In this document: in pieces, positions 7,915 through 16,358 of the stretch | How the letters are laid out: the number at the start of each line of letters is the position of its first letter | Position numbering within the stretch: the stretch's first letter is position 1 | Assembly (NCBI RefSeq): GCF_030295425.1 | Contig: NZ_AP027081.1 | Location: 2,358,965-2,422,964, forward strand | From: Mesoterricola sediminis | Lineage (GTDB): Bacteria > Acidobacteriota > Holophagae > Holophagales > Holophagaceae | DNA: 64,000 bases | Reading direction: 5' to 3' | The notes under the pieces: model-generated | Seen by the model: only the letters and a program-made list of their open reading frames with translations | Database searches by the model: none | What the model was told of the DNA's origin: nothing | Translations under genes and position numbers: made by a program

Positions 7915-9294
7915 ATGACCGATTCCGGGATCTTCCAGTCCTTCATCCCCGAGGCCCTCGAAGGCCGCCTCCAGGAGGGCATCCGCCACGCCCAGGCCCT
8001 GGGCGCCGAGGGCGCCGAGGCCTTCGTCTCCGTCTCCCGCAGCCGCCGGGCCAAGGTGCAGAACGGCGCCCTCGAGGACCTCACCACGAGCAAGCGCGGC
8101 GGCCTCGGCGTCCGCGTCCTGCGTGGGGGCGCCAAGGGCGTCCGCACCGGCATCGCGACCACCACCGACCTGACCCGGGCCGACTTCCGCGACCTCTTCG
8201 CCCAGGCCTGGGAGCTCAGCGCCCTCGGCGACGAGGACCCCTGGACCCGCCAGGCCGAGCCCGCCGGCGCCGACGACCTGCCCTCCCGGTACGACGGCCG
8301 GGGCCAGTTGCTGGCCCCCGAGGACCGCATCCGCCGGGCCCTGGACCTCGAGGCCGAAGCCCGCCGCGCCTCCCAGCGCGTCGTCGCCGTCCGCGAGGCC
8401 TCCTGGGCCGACGGCGAGGGCGCCTCCCTCCTCCTGACCCAGAAGGGCGTCCGCGCCTTCGACCTGGGCTCCTCCTGCTCCGGATCCATCGAACTGGCCG
8501 TGGAGGCCGACGGTGACCGCCAGGCCGCCTGGCACTGGGACATCGGCCGCCACCCCGGCGCCCTGGACCTGGCCGCCATCGGCCGCGAGGCCGCCCTCAA
8601 GGGCGAGCGCAAGCTCCGCCCCGCCCAGGTGGAGGCCGGACGCTACAGCGTGGTCCTCCATCCCGAGGTCACCGTGGACATCCTGGGCATCGTCGCCGGC
8701 ATGCTGAGCGCCGAGGCCGTCCTCAAGAAGCGGAGCCTCTTCGCCGACAAGCTCGGCGAGCGCATCGCCAGCCCCCTGCTCACCCTCGTGGATGACGGCC
8801 GCCTGCCGGATGGCCTGGGGTCCGAGCCCTGGGACGGCGAAGGCCTGCCCACCCGGCGCAACGTCCTCATCCAGGACGGCGTCCTGGGCACCTACCTGCA
8901 CACCCTGCGCACCGCCGCCGAAATGGGCGTCGCCCCCACCGCCACCGCGGGCCGGGGCACCGGCAGCAACCCGGGCGTCACCACGTTCAACCTCTTCCCC
9001 GAACGGGGCGCCACCCCGGTGGCCGAGCTCTACCGGAAGGCCGGCGACGGCATCCTCATCACCGAGCTCATGGGCCTCCACACCGTGGACCCCGTCTCCG
9101 GCGACCTGAGCGTCGGCGCCAGCGGCATCCGCATCCGCGGGGGCGAGCTGGCGGAGAGCGTGGACCGCATGACCTTCGCCGGCAACCTGAGGGACTTCCT
9201 CACCCGCATCGAGGCGTTGGGGGACGACCTGCACTGGTACGGCAGCAGCGCCGGCCTTTCCATGCTCCTGGCCGACATGAGCATCGGCGGCTGA
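7915..9294 (+). CDS. pmbA: TldE/PmbA-type metalloprotease partner
   Basis: A 459-residue TldE (PmbA) homologue that lacks the HExxxH site, as expected for the partner subunit of the TldD/TldE heterodimer. Known roles of this complex include maturation of ribosomally made peptides and CcdA degradation in enterobacteria; the substrate here is unknown. Family features seen are the N-terminal AEAFVSVSRSRRAKVQNGALED strand region, the central SSGS-type segment, GAGRGTGSN-like loop (AGRGTGSNPGVTTFN), and the C-terminal LITELMGLHTVDPVSGDLSVGASG block. It starts 2 bases after the CoaE-TldD stop, so the complex is made from one operon. No reading-frame damage is seen. Confidence 0.88.
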   Translation: MTDSGIFQSFIPEALEGRLQEGIRHAQALGAEGAEAFVSVSRSRRAKVQNGALEDLTTSKRGGLGVRVLRGGAKGVRTGIATTTDLTRADFRDLFAQAWELSALGDEDPWTRQAEPAGADDLPSRYDGRGQLLAPEDRIRRALDLEAEARRASQRVVAVREASWADGEGASLLLTQKGVRAFDLGSSCSGSIELAVEADGDRQAAWHWDIGRHPGALDLAAIGREAALKGERKLRPAQVEAGRYSVVLHPEVTVDILGIVAGMLSAEAVLKKRSLFADKLGERIASPLLTLVDDGRLPDGLGSEPWDGEGLPTRRNVLIQDGVLGTYLHTLRTAAEMGVAPTATAGRGTGSNPGVTTFNLFPERGATPVAELYRKAGDGILITELMGLHTVDPVSGDLSVGASGIRIRGGELAESVDRMTFAGNLRDFLTRIEALGDDLHWYGSSAGLSMLLADMSIGG

Positions 9295-9351
9295 AAACCC
9301 CCTCCGCCCCGCCGTGGTAGGGTGGAGCAAGACCCAATGAAGAGGATATCG

Positions 9352-11055
9352 ATGTCCCTTGAAGCAGCACGCACCTACCTCGCCTCCCCCCACCTCGAGC
9401 CCGAGCTCCGGGCCGAGCTGGAGCCCCTCGTCGCCGCCGCCGCCGCGGGCGACGCCGCCGCCGGGGTGGAGGTCAACGACCGGTTCTTCGAACCGCTGGC
9501 CTTCGGCACGGGCGGCCTGCGCGGCATCATGGCCGCGGGCCTCCGCCGCATGAACAAGCCCAACGTCCGCCGCACCACCCTGGCCCTGGCCCAGGTGGCC
9601 AAGGCCCGCGCCCCCCAGGCGAAGACCGCCCTCGTGGGCTTCGACACCCGGCTCCAGTCCGACGTCTTCGCGCGGGAAGCCGCCCGCGTCCTGGCCGCCC
9701 AGGGGTACCAGGTGTACCTGGGCACCCGCCCCCTGCCCACCCCCTTCCTCTGCTACGCCATGCGCAAGCTGGGGACGGCCTGCGGCATCATCCTGACGGC
9801 CTCGCACAACCCCAAGGAATACAACGGCTACAAGGCCTACGACGACAAGGGCGCGCAGGTCGTGGCCCCCTGGGACGCCGAGATCGAGGCCGCCATGGCC
9901 CAGTTCCCCCTCGTCCCCGAGCCCCCCGCGGCCGAGGGCGACGCCCGCATCCAGCCCATCCCCGCCGAGCTCGAGGAGGGCTACCTGGCCCTGGGCCTCT
10001 CCCTCATGACCCGCCCCGAGGGCTTCCGCCCCGCCAAGGTCCTCTACACCCCCTTCCACGGCACCGGCATCGCCTTCGTGCCCGAGCTCTTCAAGCGGGC
10101 CGGGATCCCCCTCGAGATCTGCGCCGCCCAGGCCGTCCAGGACGGCACCTTCCCCACCGCCCCCCGCCCCAACCCCGAGGAGATCGCCGCCTACAAGGCC
10201 CCCCTCGCCGACGCGGAACGCCTGGGCGCCGACGTGGTCCTGGCCAACGACCCCGACGCCGACCGCATCGGCCTCGTCGCCAAGCGCAACGGGACCTGGG
10301 AGCTCATGAGCGGCAACGACCTGGCCGCCCTGACCCTCGACTACCTCTGCACCCTCAAGCGCCTCAAGGGCACCATGGTCACCACCGTCGTGACCTCCGA
10401 CCTGCTGCCCGTCGTGGGCCGGCACCACGGCCTCGAGGTCATGTGGACCCTCACCGGCTTCAAGAACATCGCCATCTGCATGAACCTCATCGAGAAGCGG
10501 GGCGAGACCTACGCCTTCAGCGCCGAGGAGTCCTTCGGCATGCAGCTCAGCGACCAGATGCGCGACAAGGACGGCGTCCTGGCCTCCCTCGTCGTGGCCG
10601 AGATGGTCGGCTACTACAAGTCCAAGGGCATGGGCCCCTACGAGGCCGTGGAGGCCCTCAAGGCCCGCATCGGCGCCTACCACAACCGCCTCGTCAACCT
10701 CGAGGATCCCCGGCCCGGCGGCGCCGTGCGCTTCGCCGAGGCCATGGCCCGCATCCGCCAGGCCGGCCTGACCGCCTTCGCCGGCGAGCGCGTCGTGAGC
10801 TGGGAGGACTTCCAGACCGGCCTCTGGCACGGCGAGGGCCGCGAGGAGACCATCGTCGACAGCCCCGACCGCCGCGAAGTCGCCACGCCCATCGACCGCA
10901 GCAACGTCCTCAAGTTCCGCCTGGAGAGCGGCGCCTTCGCCGCCTTCCGCCCCAGCGGCACCGAACCCAAGCTGAAGGTCTACCTCCAGAGCCGGACCGA
11001 TGAGGCCCTCCTGGACCGCATGGAGACCGAGGCCCGGCAGCTCCTCGGACTCTGA
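9352..11055 (+). CDS. Phosphohexomutase (phosphoglucomutase/phosphomannomutase family)
   Basis: A 567-residue alpha-D-phosphohexomutase that interconverts 1- and 6-phosphosugars. All four family blocks are present: the phosphoserine loop TASHNP (149-154, Ser151), the metal-binding DPDADR (about 300), the sugar-binding loop SAEESFG (about 390), and the phosphate-binding RPSGTEPKLKVYL near the C-terminus. The start chosen is the ATG at 9352, preceded by GAGG; ATG 9337 (preceded by GGAG) is possible and would add five residues. Length and the early FGTGGLRG block fit the long PgcA-type phosphoglucomutases. A strong hairpin follows the stop. Confidence 0.9.
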   Translation: MSLEAARTYLASPHLEPELRAELEPLVAAAAAGDAAAGVEVNDRFFEPLAFGTGGLRGIMAAGLRRMNKPNVRRTTLALAQVAKARAPQAKTALVGFDTRLQSDVFAREAARVLAAQGYQVYLGTRPLPTPFLCYAMRKLGTACGIILTASHNPKEYNGYKAYDDKGAQVVAPWDAEIEAAMAQFPLVPEPPAAEGDARIQPIPAELEEGYLALGLSLMTRPEGFRPAKVLYTPFHGTGIAFVPELFKRAGIPLEICAAQAVQDGTFPTAPRPNPEEIAAYKAPLADAERLGADVVLANDPDADRIGLVAKRNGTWELMSGNDLAALTLDYLCTLKRLKGTMVTTVVTSDLLPVVGRHHGLEVMWTLTGFKNIAICMNLIEKRGETYAFSAEESFGMQLSDQMRDKDGVLASLVVAEMVGYYKSKGMGPYEAVEALKARIGAYHNRLVNLEDPRPGGAVRFAEAMARIRQAGLTAFAGERVVSWEDFQTGLWHGEGREETIVDSPDRREVATPIDRSNVLKFRLESGAFAAFRPSGTEPKLKVYLQSRTDEALLDRMETEARQLLGL

Positions 11056-11069
11056 TCCGGCGCACCGAA

Positions 11070-11110
11070 CGAAGGCCCGGCACCGCCCCCAGGGCGCTGC
11101 CGGGCCTTCG
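11070..11110. terminator. Bidirectional hairpin terminator
   Basis: A perfect 13-bp stem (CGAAGGCCCGGCA at 11070-11082 pairing with 11098-11110) with a 15-base loop lies between the stop of the phosphohexomutase gene and the stop of the convergent divIVA-like gene. There is no long U tract, as is common in GC-rich genomes. Confidence 0.7.
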
Positions 11111-11122
11111 GGCGTTGACCCC

Positions 11123-11686
11123 TCAGGGCAGGTCGGCGGGCGGGAGGGGCCCCCGCCTGGGCGGCACGGCCGCCAGCTGATCCAGGCGCGCCGCGTCCTG
11201 GTCGCTGAGCTTGCGCGTCGGCTCGGCTGGTGGGAAGAGCTCCGGCGCCTCCTCCTGGAGGAACCGCCGGGTCCGGGCCACGAGGGCGTCCATGTCCTGC
11301 AGGAAGCGCACCCGCTCCAGCTTGAGCGTGCGGATCTGCACCTCCAGCTCCCCCGAGCGGGCCGTGGCCTCCCGGAGCAGCTCGTCGGCCTTGAAATCCG
11401 CCTCCCGCAGGATCAGCGCCTTCTCCCGGTTCACCGCGTCGAGGATCTCCTCCTTCGTCTTCTGGGCGTTCAGGAGCGTCTCCCGGAAGATCCGGTCCTG
11501 GTCCTGGTACTGGCGGAGGTGCTCGCGCAGGTCGAGGATCTCGTTGCGCAGGCGCTGGTTCTCCTGCTGCACCTCCTCCCATTCCCCGGCCACCTCCAGG
11601 AGGAAGGCGCGCACCTCCTCCTCGTTGATGCCCCGGAAGGTCCGTTCGAATTCCCTGCGCTGGATGTCGAGCGGGGTGAATTTCAT
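11123..11686 (-). CDS. DivIVA-domain protein
   Basis: A 187-residue DivIVA-like protein. The N-terminus (MKFTPLDIQRREFERTFRG) is the membrane-curvature-binding DivIVA motif, followed by a long parallel coiled coil to about residue 150 and a Pro-rich tail. Proteins of this family sit at negatively curved membrane and recruit division or polar-growth factors in the cytoplasm. It is 10 bases downstream of the YggT gene, a pairing often found in division-associated clusters. The start is the ATG with GGAGGG-like sequence just upstream. Confidence 0.88.
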   Translation of the reverse strand: MKFTPLDIQRREFERTFRGINEEEVRAFLLEVAGEWEEVQQENQRLRNEILDLREHLRQYQDQDRIFRETLLNAQKTKEEILDAVNREKALILREADFKADELLREATARSGELEVQIRTLKLERVRFLQDMDALVARTRRFLQEEAPELFPPAEPTRKLSDQDAARLDQLAAVPPRRGPLPPADLP

Positions 11687-11696
11687 GGGAGGGCCC

Positions 11697-11951
11697 TCAG
11701 GTGAGGCCGCCCAGCAGCAGGCGCTGCAGGGCGAGGAGGATGATCATGGCCACCATGGGGCTGAAGTCCATGCCGCCGGCGGTGGGGAGGATGCTGCGGA
11801 TCGGGTGGAGCAGCGGGTCGACGATGGCGTGGAGGGCCCGCACGAAGGGGTTCCGCGGATCGGGCTGCACCCAGGACAGCAGGCTCGTGATGAGGATGAG
11901 CAAGGTCAGCAAGGTGATCAGCTTGTCGGCCAGGAATACAAGAATGGGCAT
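11697..11951 (-). CDS. YggT family membrane protein
   Basis: A small inner-membrane protein of 84 residues with two hydrophobic segments (ILVFLADKLITLLTLLILITSLLSW and MVAMIILLALQRLLLG) and the family signature NPFVRALHAIVDPLLHPIR between them. YggT proteins are linked to osmotic tolerance and cell division, but the biochemical role is unclear. The ATG at 11951 is preferred because AGGTG lies eight bases upstream; a GTG three codons earlier overlaps that site. It forms an operon with the divIVA-like gene and is divergent from bshA. Confidence 0.85.
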   Translation of the reverse strand: MPILVFLADKLITLLTLLILITSLLSWVQPDPRNPFVRALHAIVDPLLHPIRSILPTAGGMDFSPMVAMIILLALQRLLLGGLT

Positions 11952-12037
11952 GTTCGGCACCTGTCACCGCCCATGATAGCCGGAACCGCCCTGTCGTCCC
12001 CTTGGACATGCCCCGGGAAGTGCAGTACAACGATGAA

Positions 12038-13183
12038 ATGCGAATCGGGATCTCCTGCTACAGCACGTTCGGCGGTTCCGGGGTGGTGGCCACGGAAGTG
12101 GGGAAGGCGCTGGCCGCGCGGGGGCACGAAGTGCACCTGCTCAGCCCCTCCGTCCCTCCCCGGCTCCTGGGCTTCGAGGACCGGATCATCTTCCACGAAG
12201 TGACGGCCAGCCCCTACCCCCTCTTCGAGGCGGCCCCCTTCTCCATCGCCCTGGCCTCCAAGATGGCCGACGTGGCCGAGCACCACGGCCTGGAGATCAT
12301 GCACGCCCACTACGCCATCCCCCATGCCTCCGCCGCCCTCCTGGCGCGCATGGCCCTCCAGGGGCGCCTCAAGGTCGTCACCACCCTCCACGGCACCGAC
12401 ATCACCGTCGTGGGCTCCGACCCCAGCTACCTGTCCATGGTGAAGCTCGCCATCCGCGAATCCGACGCCGTCACCTCCGTCTCCCAGTACCTCAAGGACG
12501 AGACCTGGCGCACCTTCCGCGTCGACCGCCCCATCGACGTCATCCCCAACTTCGTCACCGCGCCCGCCAACCCCAGCCCCCGCTGCCGCGAATGGCTGGC
12601 GCCCTGCGACATGCCCATCCTCACCCACATCTCCAACTTCCGCCCCGTCAAGCGGGTGATGGACGTCATGAGGACCTTCGAGCGCGTCCGGCAGGAGCAC
12701 CCCTGCCGCCTGGCCATGGTGGGCGACGGTCCCGACCGGGTCGAGGCCGAGACCTACGCCCGGGAAAAGGGCTTCGCCGACGAGGTCCGCTTCACCGGCA
12801 AGACCCTGGACATCGAGAAGGTCCTGGCCTGCACCGACGTCTTCCTCCTCCCCAGCGCCACCGAGAGCTTCGGCCTCGCCGCCCTCGAGGCCATGGCCCA
12901 CGGCGTCCCCGTCATTGCCACCCGCGTCGGCGGCCTCCCCGAAGTCGTCCGCCACGGCGTGGACGGCTACCTCGAGGCCCTCGGCGACACCGAAGCCATG
13001 GCCGACGACGCCCTCACCCTCCTGCGCGACCCCGTCCTCCGCAAGCAGATGGGCGCCTCCGCCCGGACCCGGGCCCTCGAGACCTTCGAAGAGAAGCCGA
13101 TCATCGACCAGTACGAGGCCGTCTACGAACGCTGCCTGGCCGTCCCCAAAACAACAGTGGATTTCGGGGGATCTCCACGTTAG
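12038..13183 (+). CDS. bshA: N-acetyl-alpha-D-glucosaminyl L-malate synthase BshA-like glycosyltransferase
   Basis: A 381-residue GT4-family GT-B glycosyltransferase. The N-terminal [20 protein letters not shown] is the BshA signature; other blocks are [19 protein letters not shown], the NF-PVKR loop, and the donor-site [17 protein letters not shown] near residue 290. BshA joins UDP-GlcNAc to L-malate, the first step of bacillithiol synthesis; other Acidobacteria are known to make low-molecular-weight thiols of this kind. The ATG at 12038 fits the family start; an upstream ATG at 12008 is possible. No bshB/bshC is visible, which is common because those genes are usually unlinked. Confidence 0.88.
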   Translation: MRIGISCYSTFGGSGVVATEVGKALAARGHEVHLLSPSVPPRLLGFEDRIIFHEVTASPYPLFEAAPFSIALASKMADVAEHHGLEIMHAHYAIPHASAALLARMALQGRLKVVTTLHGTDITVVGSDPSYLSMVKLAIRESDAVTSVSQYLKDETWRTFRVDRPIDVIPNFVTAPANPSPRCREWLAPCDMPILTHISNFRPVKRVMDVMRTFERVRQEHPCRLAMVGDGPDRVEAETYAREKGFADEVRFTGKTLDIEKVLACTDVFLLPSATESFGLAALEAMAHGVPVIATRVGGLPEVVRHGVDGYLEALGDTEAMADDALTLLRDPVLRKQMGASARTRALETFEEKPIIDQYEAVYERCLAVPKTTVDFGGSPR

Positions 13184-13195
13184 ACTAGGCGTTCC

Positions 13196-13272
13196 GGCTG
13201 GGTAGCTCAGGTGGTTAGAGCGAGGGTCTCATAATCCCTAGGTCGACAGTTCGAGTCTGTCTCCAGCCACCA
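13196..13272 (+). tRNA. tRNA-Met (anticodon CAT)
   Basis: A 77-nt cloverleaf with the CCA end encoded. The acceptor stem is GGCTGGG pairing with TCCAGCC (one G-U), the D-arm is AGCTCAGGTGGTTAGAGC, the anticodon loop is CTCATAA, and the T-arm is GACAG-TTCGAGT-CTGTC. One U-U mismatch closes the anticodon stem. The lack of an initiator-type mismatch at 1-72 favours elongator Met, although a CAT anticodon modified to lysidine (Ile) cannot be excluded. Its 3' end appears to be the attachment site of an island. Confidence 0.93.
13249..13271 (+). repeat. Candidate attachment site (tRNA 3' end)
   Basis: It covers the T-loop to CCA region of tRNA-Met and matches 22 of 23 bases with 18672-18694. This part of tRNA genes is a common integration target. 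Confidence 0.5.
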
Positions 13273-13276
13273 ACAC

Positions 13277-13309
13277 AAAGCCCCTGAAACCAAAGGTTTC
13301 GGGGGCTTT
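13277..13309 (+). terminator. Terminator of tRNA-Met
   Basis: A 15-bp stem (AAAGCCCCTGAAACC pairing with GGTTTCGGGGGCTTT, one G-U) with an AAA loop starts five bases after the tRNA CCA end and finishes in TTT. Confidence 0.85.
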
Positions 13310-13891
13310 CCTTATCGGCCCGGAAGCCGGCATCGCTGCGGAAAAGTGCCCGGAAAGCGCCCAAAACGGATGGTGGGTGAAGCGGTAGAGAAGCTGAGGT
13401 TCCCCTGGGTTCCTCTCCGCCCGCCATCCATCAAGGGGCCTCGTGGCGGTGCCACAAGTCGGCTTCTCAAAGCCAGCGGCCTACGGTAGGTATGATCTCC
13501 TCTGTGCGGCCCATACGTTGCAGCCCACCTGAGTTGGTCGGAGAGTGGGTCTGCCGGGGGGCCGTGCCCCGTTCCCGCCAGACAATAGTTAGTAAATCGG
13601 GCTCGCAGGAACACGAGCGTACGCCTTGACCGGCGCGCTGACGCGCAGCCCGATCTTACGTTCTTGGACAGGCCCGTAGCGGCAGGGGGCCGGCGCAACC
13701 GGGCTATGGGGATTTCGAAATGGGTCGGAGCCCGGGAGGGGACCCGATGGCTCCCTGGATCGTTCCGTGGGGCTCAGATCCGCCCTTCGGGATCACCGTT
13801 CCCGGCGGGATGCTGAGGTGCAGGCAGACCCCGGTCCAGCCACCCCAACCGGGCAGGCCGGGAGTTGATGTCATGGGCGTTGTGGGGACGG
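13310..13891. other. Gene-free, highly structured region; possible non-coding RNA
   Basis: No credible coding frame is present. Several stems can be drawn: a 12-bp pairing of 13372-13383 with the copy near 13418-13430 (GGATGGTGGGTG with CGCCCGCCATCC), GTGGC-GGT-GCCAC at 13444-13456, GGCT-TCTCAA-AGCC at about 13463-13476, and ATCGGGCT/AGCCCGAT with an outer GTAA/TTAC between about 13590 and 13660. The density of stems over about 300 bases suggests a structured RNA or a mobile-element end. I looked for RNase P, tmRNA, 6S and SRP RNA signatures and saw none. Confidence 0.35.
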
Positions 13892-15016
13892 TCAGCATGG
13901 ATCGTCCTCGGGCGGTGCGCGGATGGTGGCGGGCAGGGGTGTCCGACGGAGGGCCCCGCCGCAGACCGGGCAGGTCTGGGATTCGCGTTCCACCCGTTCC
14001 AGGTCGGATGGATCCTTCCGGGGCTTCTTGCAGGTCCCGACGATGGCCCTGGCCTTCTCCAGAAGGCCGCCAGCCTGGAGGGAGCCGTAGAGGCCGGCAT
14101 GACGGATCTTGTGGAAGCCCGGGGGGAGGACGTGCTGGACCAGGCGCTCGAGGAACTCCACGGGGTGGACCGTTGCAGTGTTGCCGTTCTTGGTGGCGAA
14201 CGTCACCCGGTCCTCGGTGACGTCCAGGAGCCGGGAGTTGGCGATGCCGACCCGGTGGGTGTACCGGGCCAGGTAGCCGGCCACATGGCTGGAGTGCCCG
14301 AACGGCTTCTTGGCGTGGACGCCCCAGTCCAGATCGCTGACCGTGGCCATCCGACTGGCGTAGAGTTCCTTCGGGACCTCAGGGAAGGCGCCCTTCGCCT
14401 GGAGCCGGCCCAGGGCGTTGAGCATCTTGGCCCGGAACACCTCACCCATCATGGCCACCGGGAACAGGTAATTCTTCCCGCTGGGGATGAAGCCTCCGCC
14501 GTCGAGGGCGAGGCCCCCGGCGGTGACCAGCACATGGAGGTGGGGGTGGAAGGTCAACTCCCGGGTCCAGGTGTGCAGCACCAGCAGCAGGCCGGGAATG
14601 GCCTTCAGTCGGCTCCGGAACAGCTTCAGGAGGGTCTTCGTCGCTGCCCGGAACAGGGCGCCGTAGAACTTGGCCGGATACTGCCGGGCCAGGAACCGCA
14701 GTTCCGCCGGGAGGGTGAACACCAGGTGGAAGTGGGGCACGTCCAGGAGGCGCTGGGTCTCCTTGTCGAGCCAGCGTTCCTGGGCCAGGGCCTGGCACTT
14801 GGGGCAGTGCCGGTCCCGGCAGGAGTTGTAGGCGATCCGCTCGAAGTCACCGTGCTCGCAGACCTCCTTGTGCCCGCCCAGGGCCGCGGTGCGGCATTGG
14901 CCGATGGCCGTGAGGACGCGGCGCTGCTGCCGGTTCAAGGCAACCCGGCTTTCCAGGGCGTCGCGGTGGAGGCGGACGATGTCGGCGATGTCGAAACGGG
15001 GTCGGGTGAACCCCAC
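13892..15016 (-). CDS. IS91-family transposase (HUH, rolling circle)
   Basis: A 374-residue Y2-transposase-type protein. The N-terminal zinc finger is CEHGDF...CRDRHCPKC (residues 53-74). The metal-binding HUH site is HPHLHV (157-162), and the catalytic tyrosines lie in YLARYTHRVGIAN (Tyr248 and Tyr252, four apart). A second Cys pair (CPVCGG) is near the C-terminus. The protein nicks one strand and moves the element by rolling-circle transfer. All catalytic residues are intact, so it may be active. It follows the recombinase gene by four bases. Confidence 0.9.
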   Translation of the reverse strand: MGFTRPRFDIADIVRLHRDALESRVALNRQQRRVLTAIGQCRTAALGGHKEVCEHGDFERIAYNSCRDRHCPKCQALAQERWLDKETQRLLDVPHFHLVFTLPAELRFLARQYPAKFYGALFRAATKTLLKLFRSRLKAIPGLLLVLHTWTRELTFHPHLHVLVTAGGLALDGGGFIPSGKNYLFPVAMMGEVFRAKMLNALGRLQAKGAFPEVPKELYASRMATVSDLDWGVHAKKPFGHSSHVAGYLARYTHRVGIANSRLLDVTEDRVTFATKNGNTATVHPVEFLERLVQHVLPPGFHKIRHAGLYGSLQAGGLLEKARAIVGTCKKPRKDPSDLERVERESQTCPVCGGALRRTPLPATIRAPPEDDPC

Positions 15017-15020
15017 CGCC

Positions 15021-15860
15021 CTACTCCGGCAGGTCCTCCAGAGGGCTTCGCACGGCGGCGATCTGGCCTGGCGCCACCTGGGTGTAGATCTGGGTGGAGG
15101 TGATGCTGGCGTGGCCCAGGACCACCTGGATCTTGCGCAGGTCCTCGCCGCTCTCCAGCAGGTGGGTCGCGAACGCGTGGCGCAGAAGGTGGGGGTTCAC
15201 GAACTTGCCGATGCCGGAGACGGCCGCTGCGCAAAGGAGGGCGCGCCGGGCGGTGTCCGCGCAGAGGGGCCCTCCCGACTTGGAGGCGAACAGCCAAGGC
15301 TTCGGGGGCTGCATGTGCTTGTAGTAGGTCCGCAGCGCCCGGTAGAGCTTGGCCCCCATGGGCACCATCCGGTCCTTGCCGCCCTTTCCATCGCGGACGT
15401 GGATCACCTGCTGCATGGCGTCGATGTCCCGGGTCTCGAGCCGGCAGGCCTCGTTGATCCGCAGGCCGGTGGCGTAGACCAGAGTGAAGAAGGTGCGGTA
15501 TTTCGTGGTGGTGAACCCGTCCAGCAGCCGCGCAACCTCAGCCTGGCTCAAGGTGGAAGGCAGGTGGGCCTTGGCCTTGGGGACGGTGATCCAGGCCACC
15601 TTCTCGGGCTGGCCCAGGGTCCGGGCATAGAGGAACTTCAAGGCTGAGTAGTGGAGGGCCAGCCGGGAGGCTCCGATGGCCTGCTGCCGGAGGACGTCCA
15701 CCCACCGCCGCACCGATTCCTGGCTGGCGTCGCATGGGTCGTGGCCAAGGAATTCCTCGAAACGCCTCACCGATGCGACGTACTGCTGGATCGTCTTATG
15801 GGCGCGGTTCGCCATTTGAAGGTCCCCGGCGAACCGGGACAGAGATAAACTGACCGCCAT
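15021..15860 (-). CDS. Tyrosine recombinase of the IS91-type element
   Basis: A 279-residue XerC/D-like recombinase with an N-terminal SAM-like core-binding domain (to about residue 95) and a complete catalytic set: Arg134 (TGLRINEA), Lys in the GKGGKDR hairpin (about 159-162), HLLR with His224 and Arg227, His250 (VLGH), and nucleophile Tyr259 (TQIYTQV). The ATG has GGAGGA directly upstream, but that site lies in one arm of a long hairpin. It is co-transcribed with the HUH transposase. It could serve the element or the surrounding island. Confidence 0.9.
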   Translation of the reverse strand: MAVSLSLSRFAGDLQMANRAHKTIQQYVASVRRFEEFLGHDPCDASQESVRRWVDVLRQQAIGASRLALHYSALKFLYARTLGQPEKVAWITVPKAKAHLPSTLSQAEVARLLDGFTTTKYRTFFTLVYATGLRINEACRLETRDIDAMQQVIHVRDGKGGKDRMVPMGAKLYRALRTYYKHMQPPKPWLFASKSGGPLCADTARRALLCAAAVSGIGKFVNPHLLRHAFATHLLESGEDLRKIQVVLGHASITSTQIYTQVAPGQIAAVRSPLEDLPE

Positions 15861-15920
15861 TGCAGTCCTCCATGAATGTGGGGCTGGTGCTGTAACACCG
15901 CCACATCCATGGGGACTGCA
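15861..15920 (-). promoter_or_regulatory. Long leader hairpin masking the recombinase ribosome binding site
   Basis: The 5' arm (15901-15920) and 3' arm (15861-15881) form an imperfect 18- to 19-bp stem with a loop of about 20 bases. The 3' arm contains the GGAGGA of the recombinase gene and ends at its ATG. When folded in the transcript the hairpin would hide the ribosome binding site; it may equally be a terminal structure of the IS91-type element. Confidence 0.55.
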
Positions 15921-16050
15921 AGCTGTAGATCCCGCAAGCCTTATTGGACGATCAGGCTGGACGGACGCTGATCACCCCTGCCGCGAAGCGGCTTCGTCCA
16001 AGTTGACAGTTTGAGGTGAAGGAAATCCCCCAACAGGAGAGGATTTCCCC

Positions 16051-16197
16051 ATGAGCAGAAACAAGCCCCAAACCCTTCCGGAGGGTGCCGCCGGAACGGA
16101 GCGTAGCGAAGTGGAGGCGGCACCCTCCGGGCGCCGCGGCGCCCCCGGCCGGCGTTCCGTGGACGACAAGGTGGCCGCGTCGAACCAGTCCACCTAG
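16051..16197 (+). pseudogene. Short N-terminal transposase-like fragment
   Basis: A 48-residue frame (MSRNKPQTLP...RRSVDDKVAASNQST) whose end resembles the opening of helix-turn-helix transposase OrfA proteins (GRRSV-x-DKVAA...) but stops before the helix-turn-helix. A GGAGAGGA sequence precedes the ATG, inside a small hairpin (GGAAATCC with GGATTTCC). Read as a truncated remnant; assignment is tentative. Confidence 0.35.
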
Positions 16198-16358
16198 CTC
16201 ATCTGCAGCCCGACCACACTGCCGTGGTCCAGCACATGGTCGAAGTCTGTGAATGCATGGTCCTGGGCCTGGATCACACCCTTTCCCCCCCCTGCCAACA
16301 ATGGTGAGACAGGAGTTTTCCGTAGGATTAGAGGTATGGCGTAGAGGGAAAGAGCAGC

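Larger units (their letters stand above)
13892..15920 (-). mobile_element. IS91-type two-gene element (recombinase + HUH transposase)
   Basis: A tyrosine recombinase and an IS91-family transposase are four bases apart on the same strand, the known arrangement of one IS91 subgroup. The right side carries a long imperfect inverted repeat at 15861-15920. IS91 elements have no terminal inverted repeats, so the exact ends cannot be set from sequence alone; the limits given are the minimal coding span plus the repeat. Confidence 0.6.

Noticed and set aside
7909-10830. 973-codon minus-strand open frame
   Set aside because: Antisense to intact tldE and phosphohexomutase genes; repetitive Gly/Glu/Val/Leu composition typical of shadow frames.
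13310-13891. RNase P RNA, tmRNA, 6S or SRP RNA after tRNA-Met
   Set aside because: The conserved sequence blocks of these RNAs (for example GAGGAAAGUCC for RNase P, the CCA-ended tRNA-like end for tmRNA, GGAAGGAAGCAGC-type loop for SRP) were not found on either strand.
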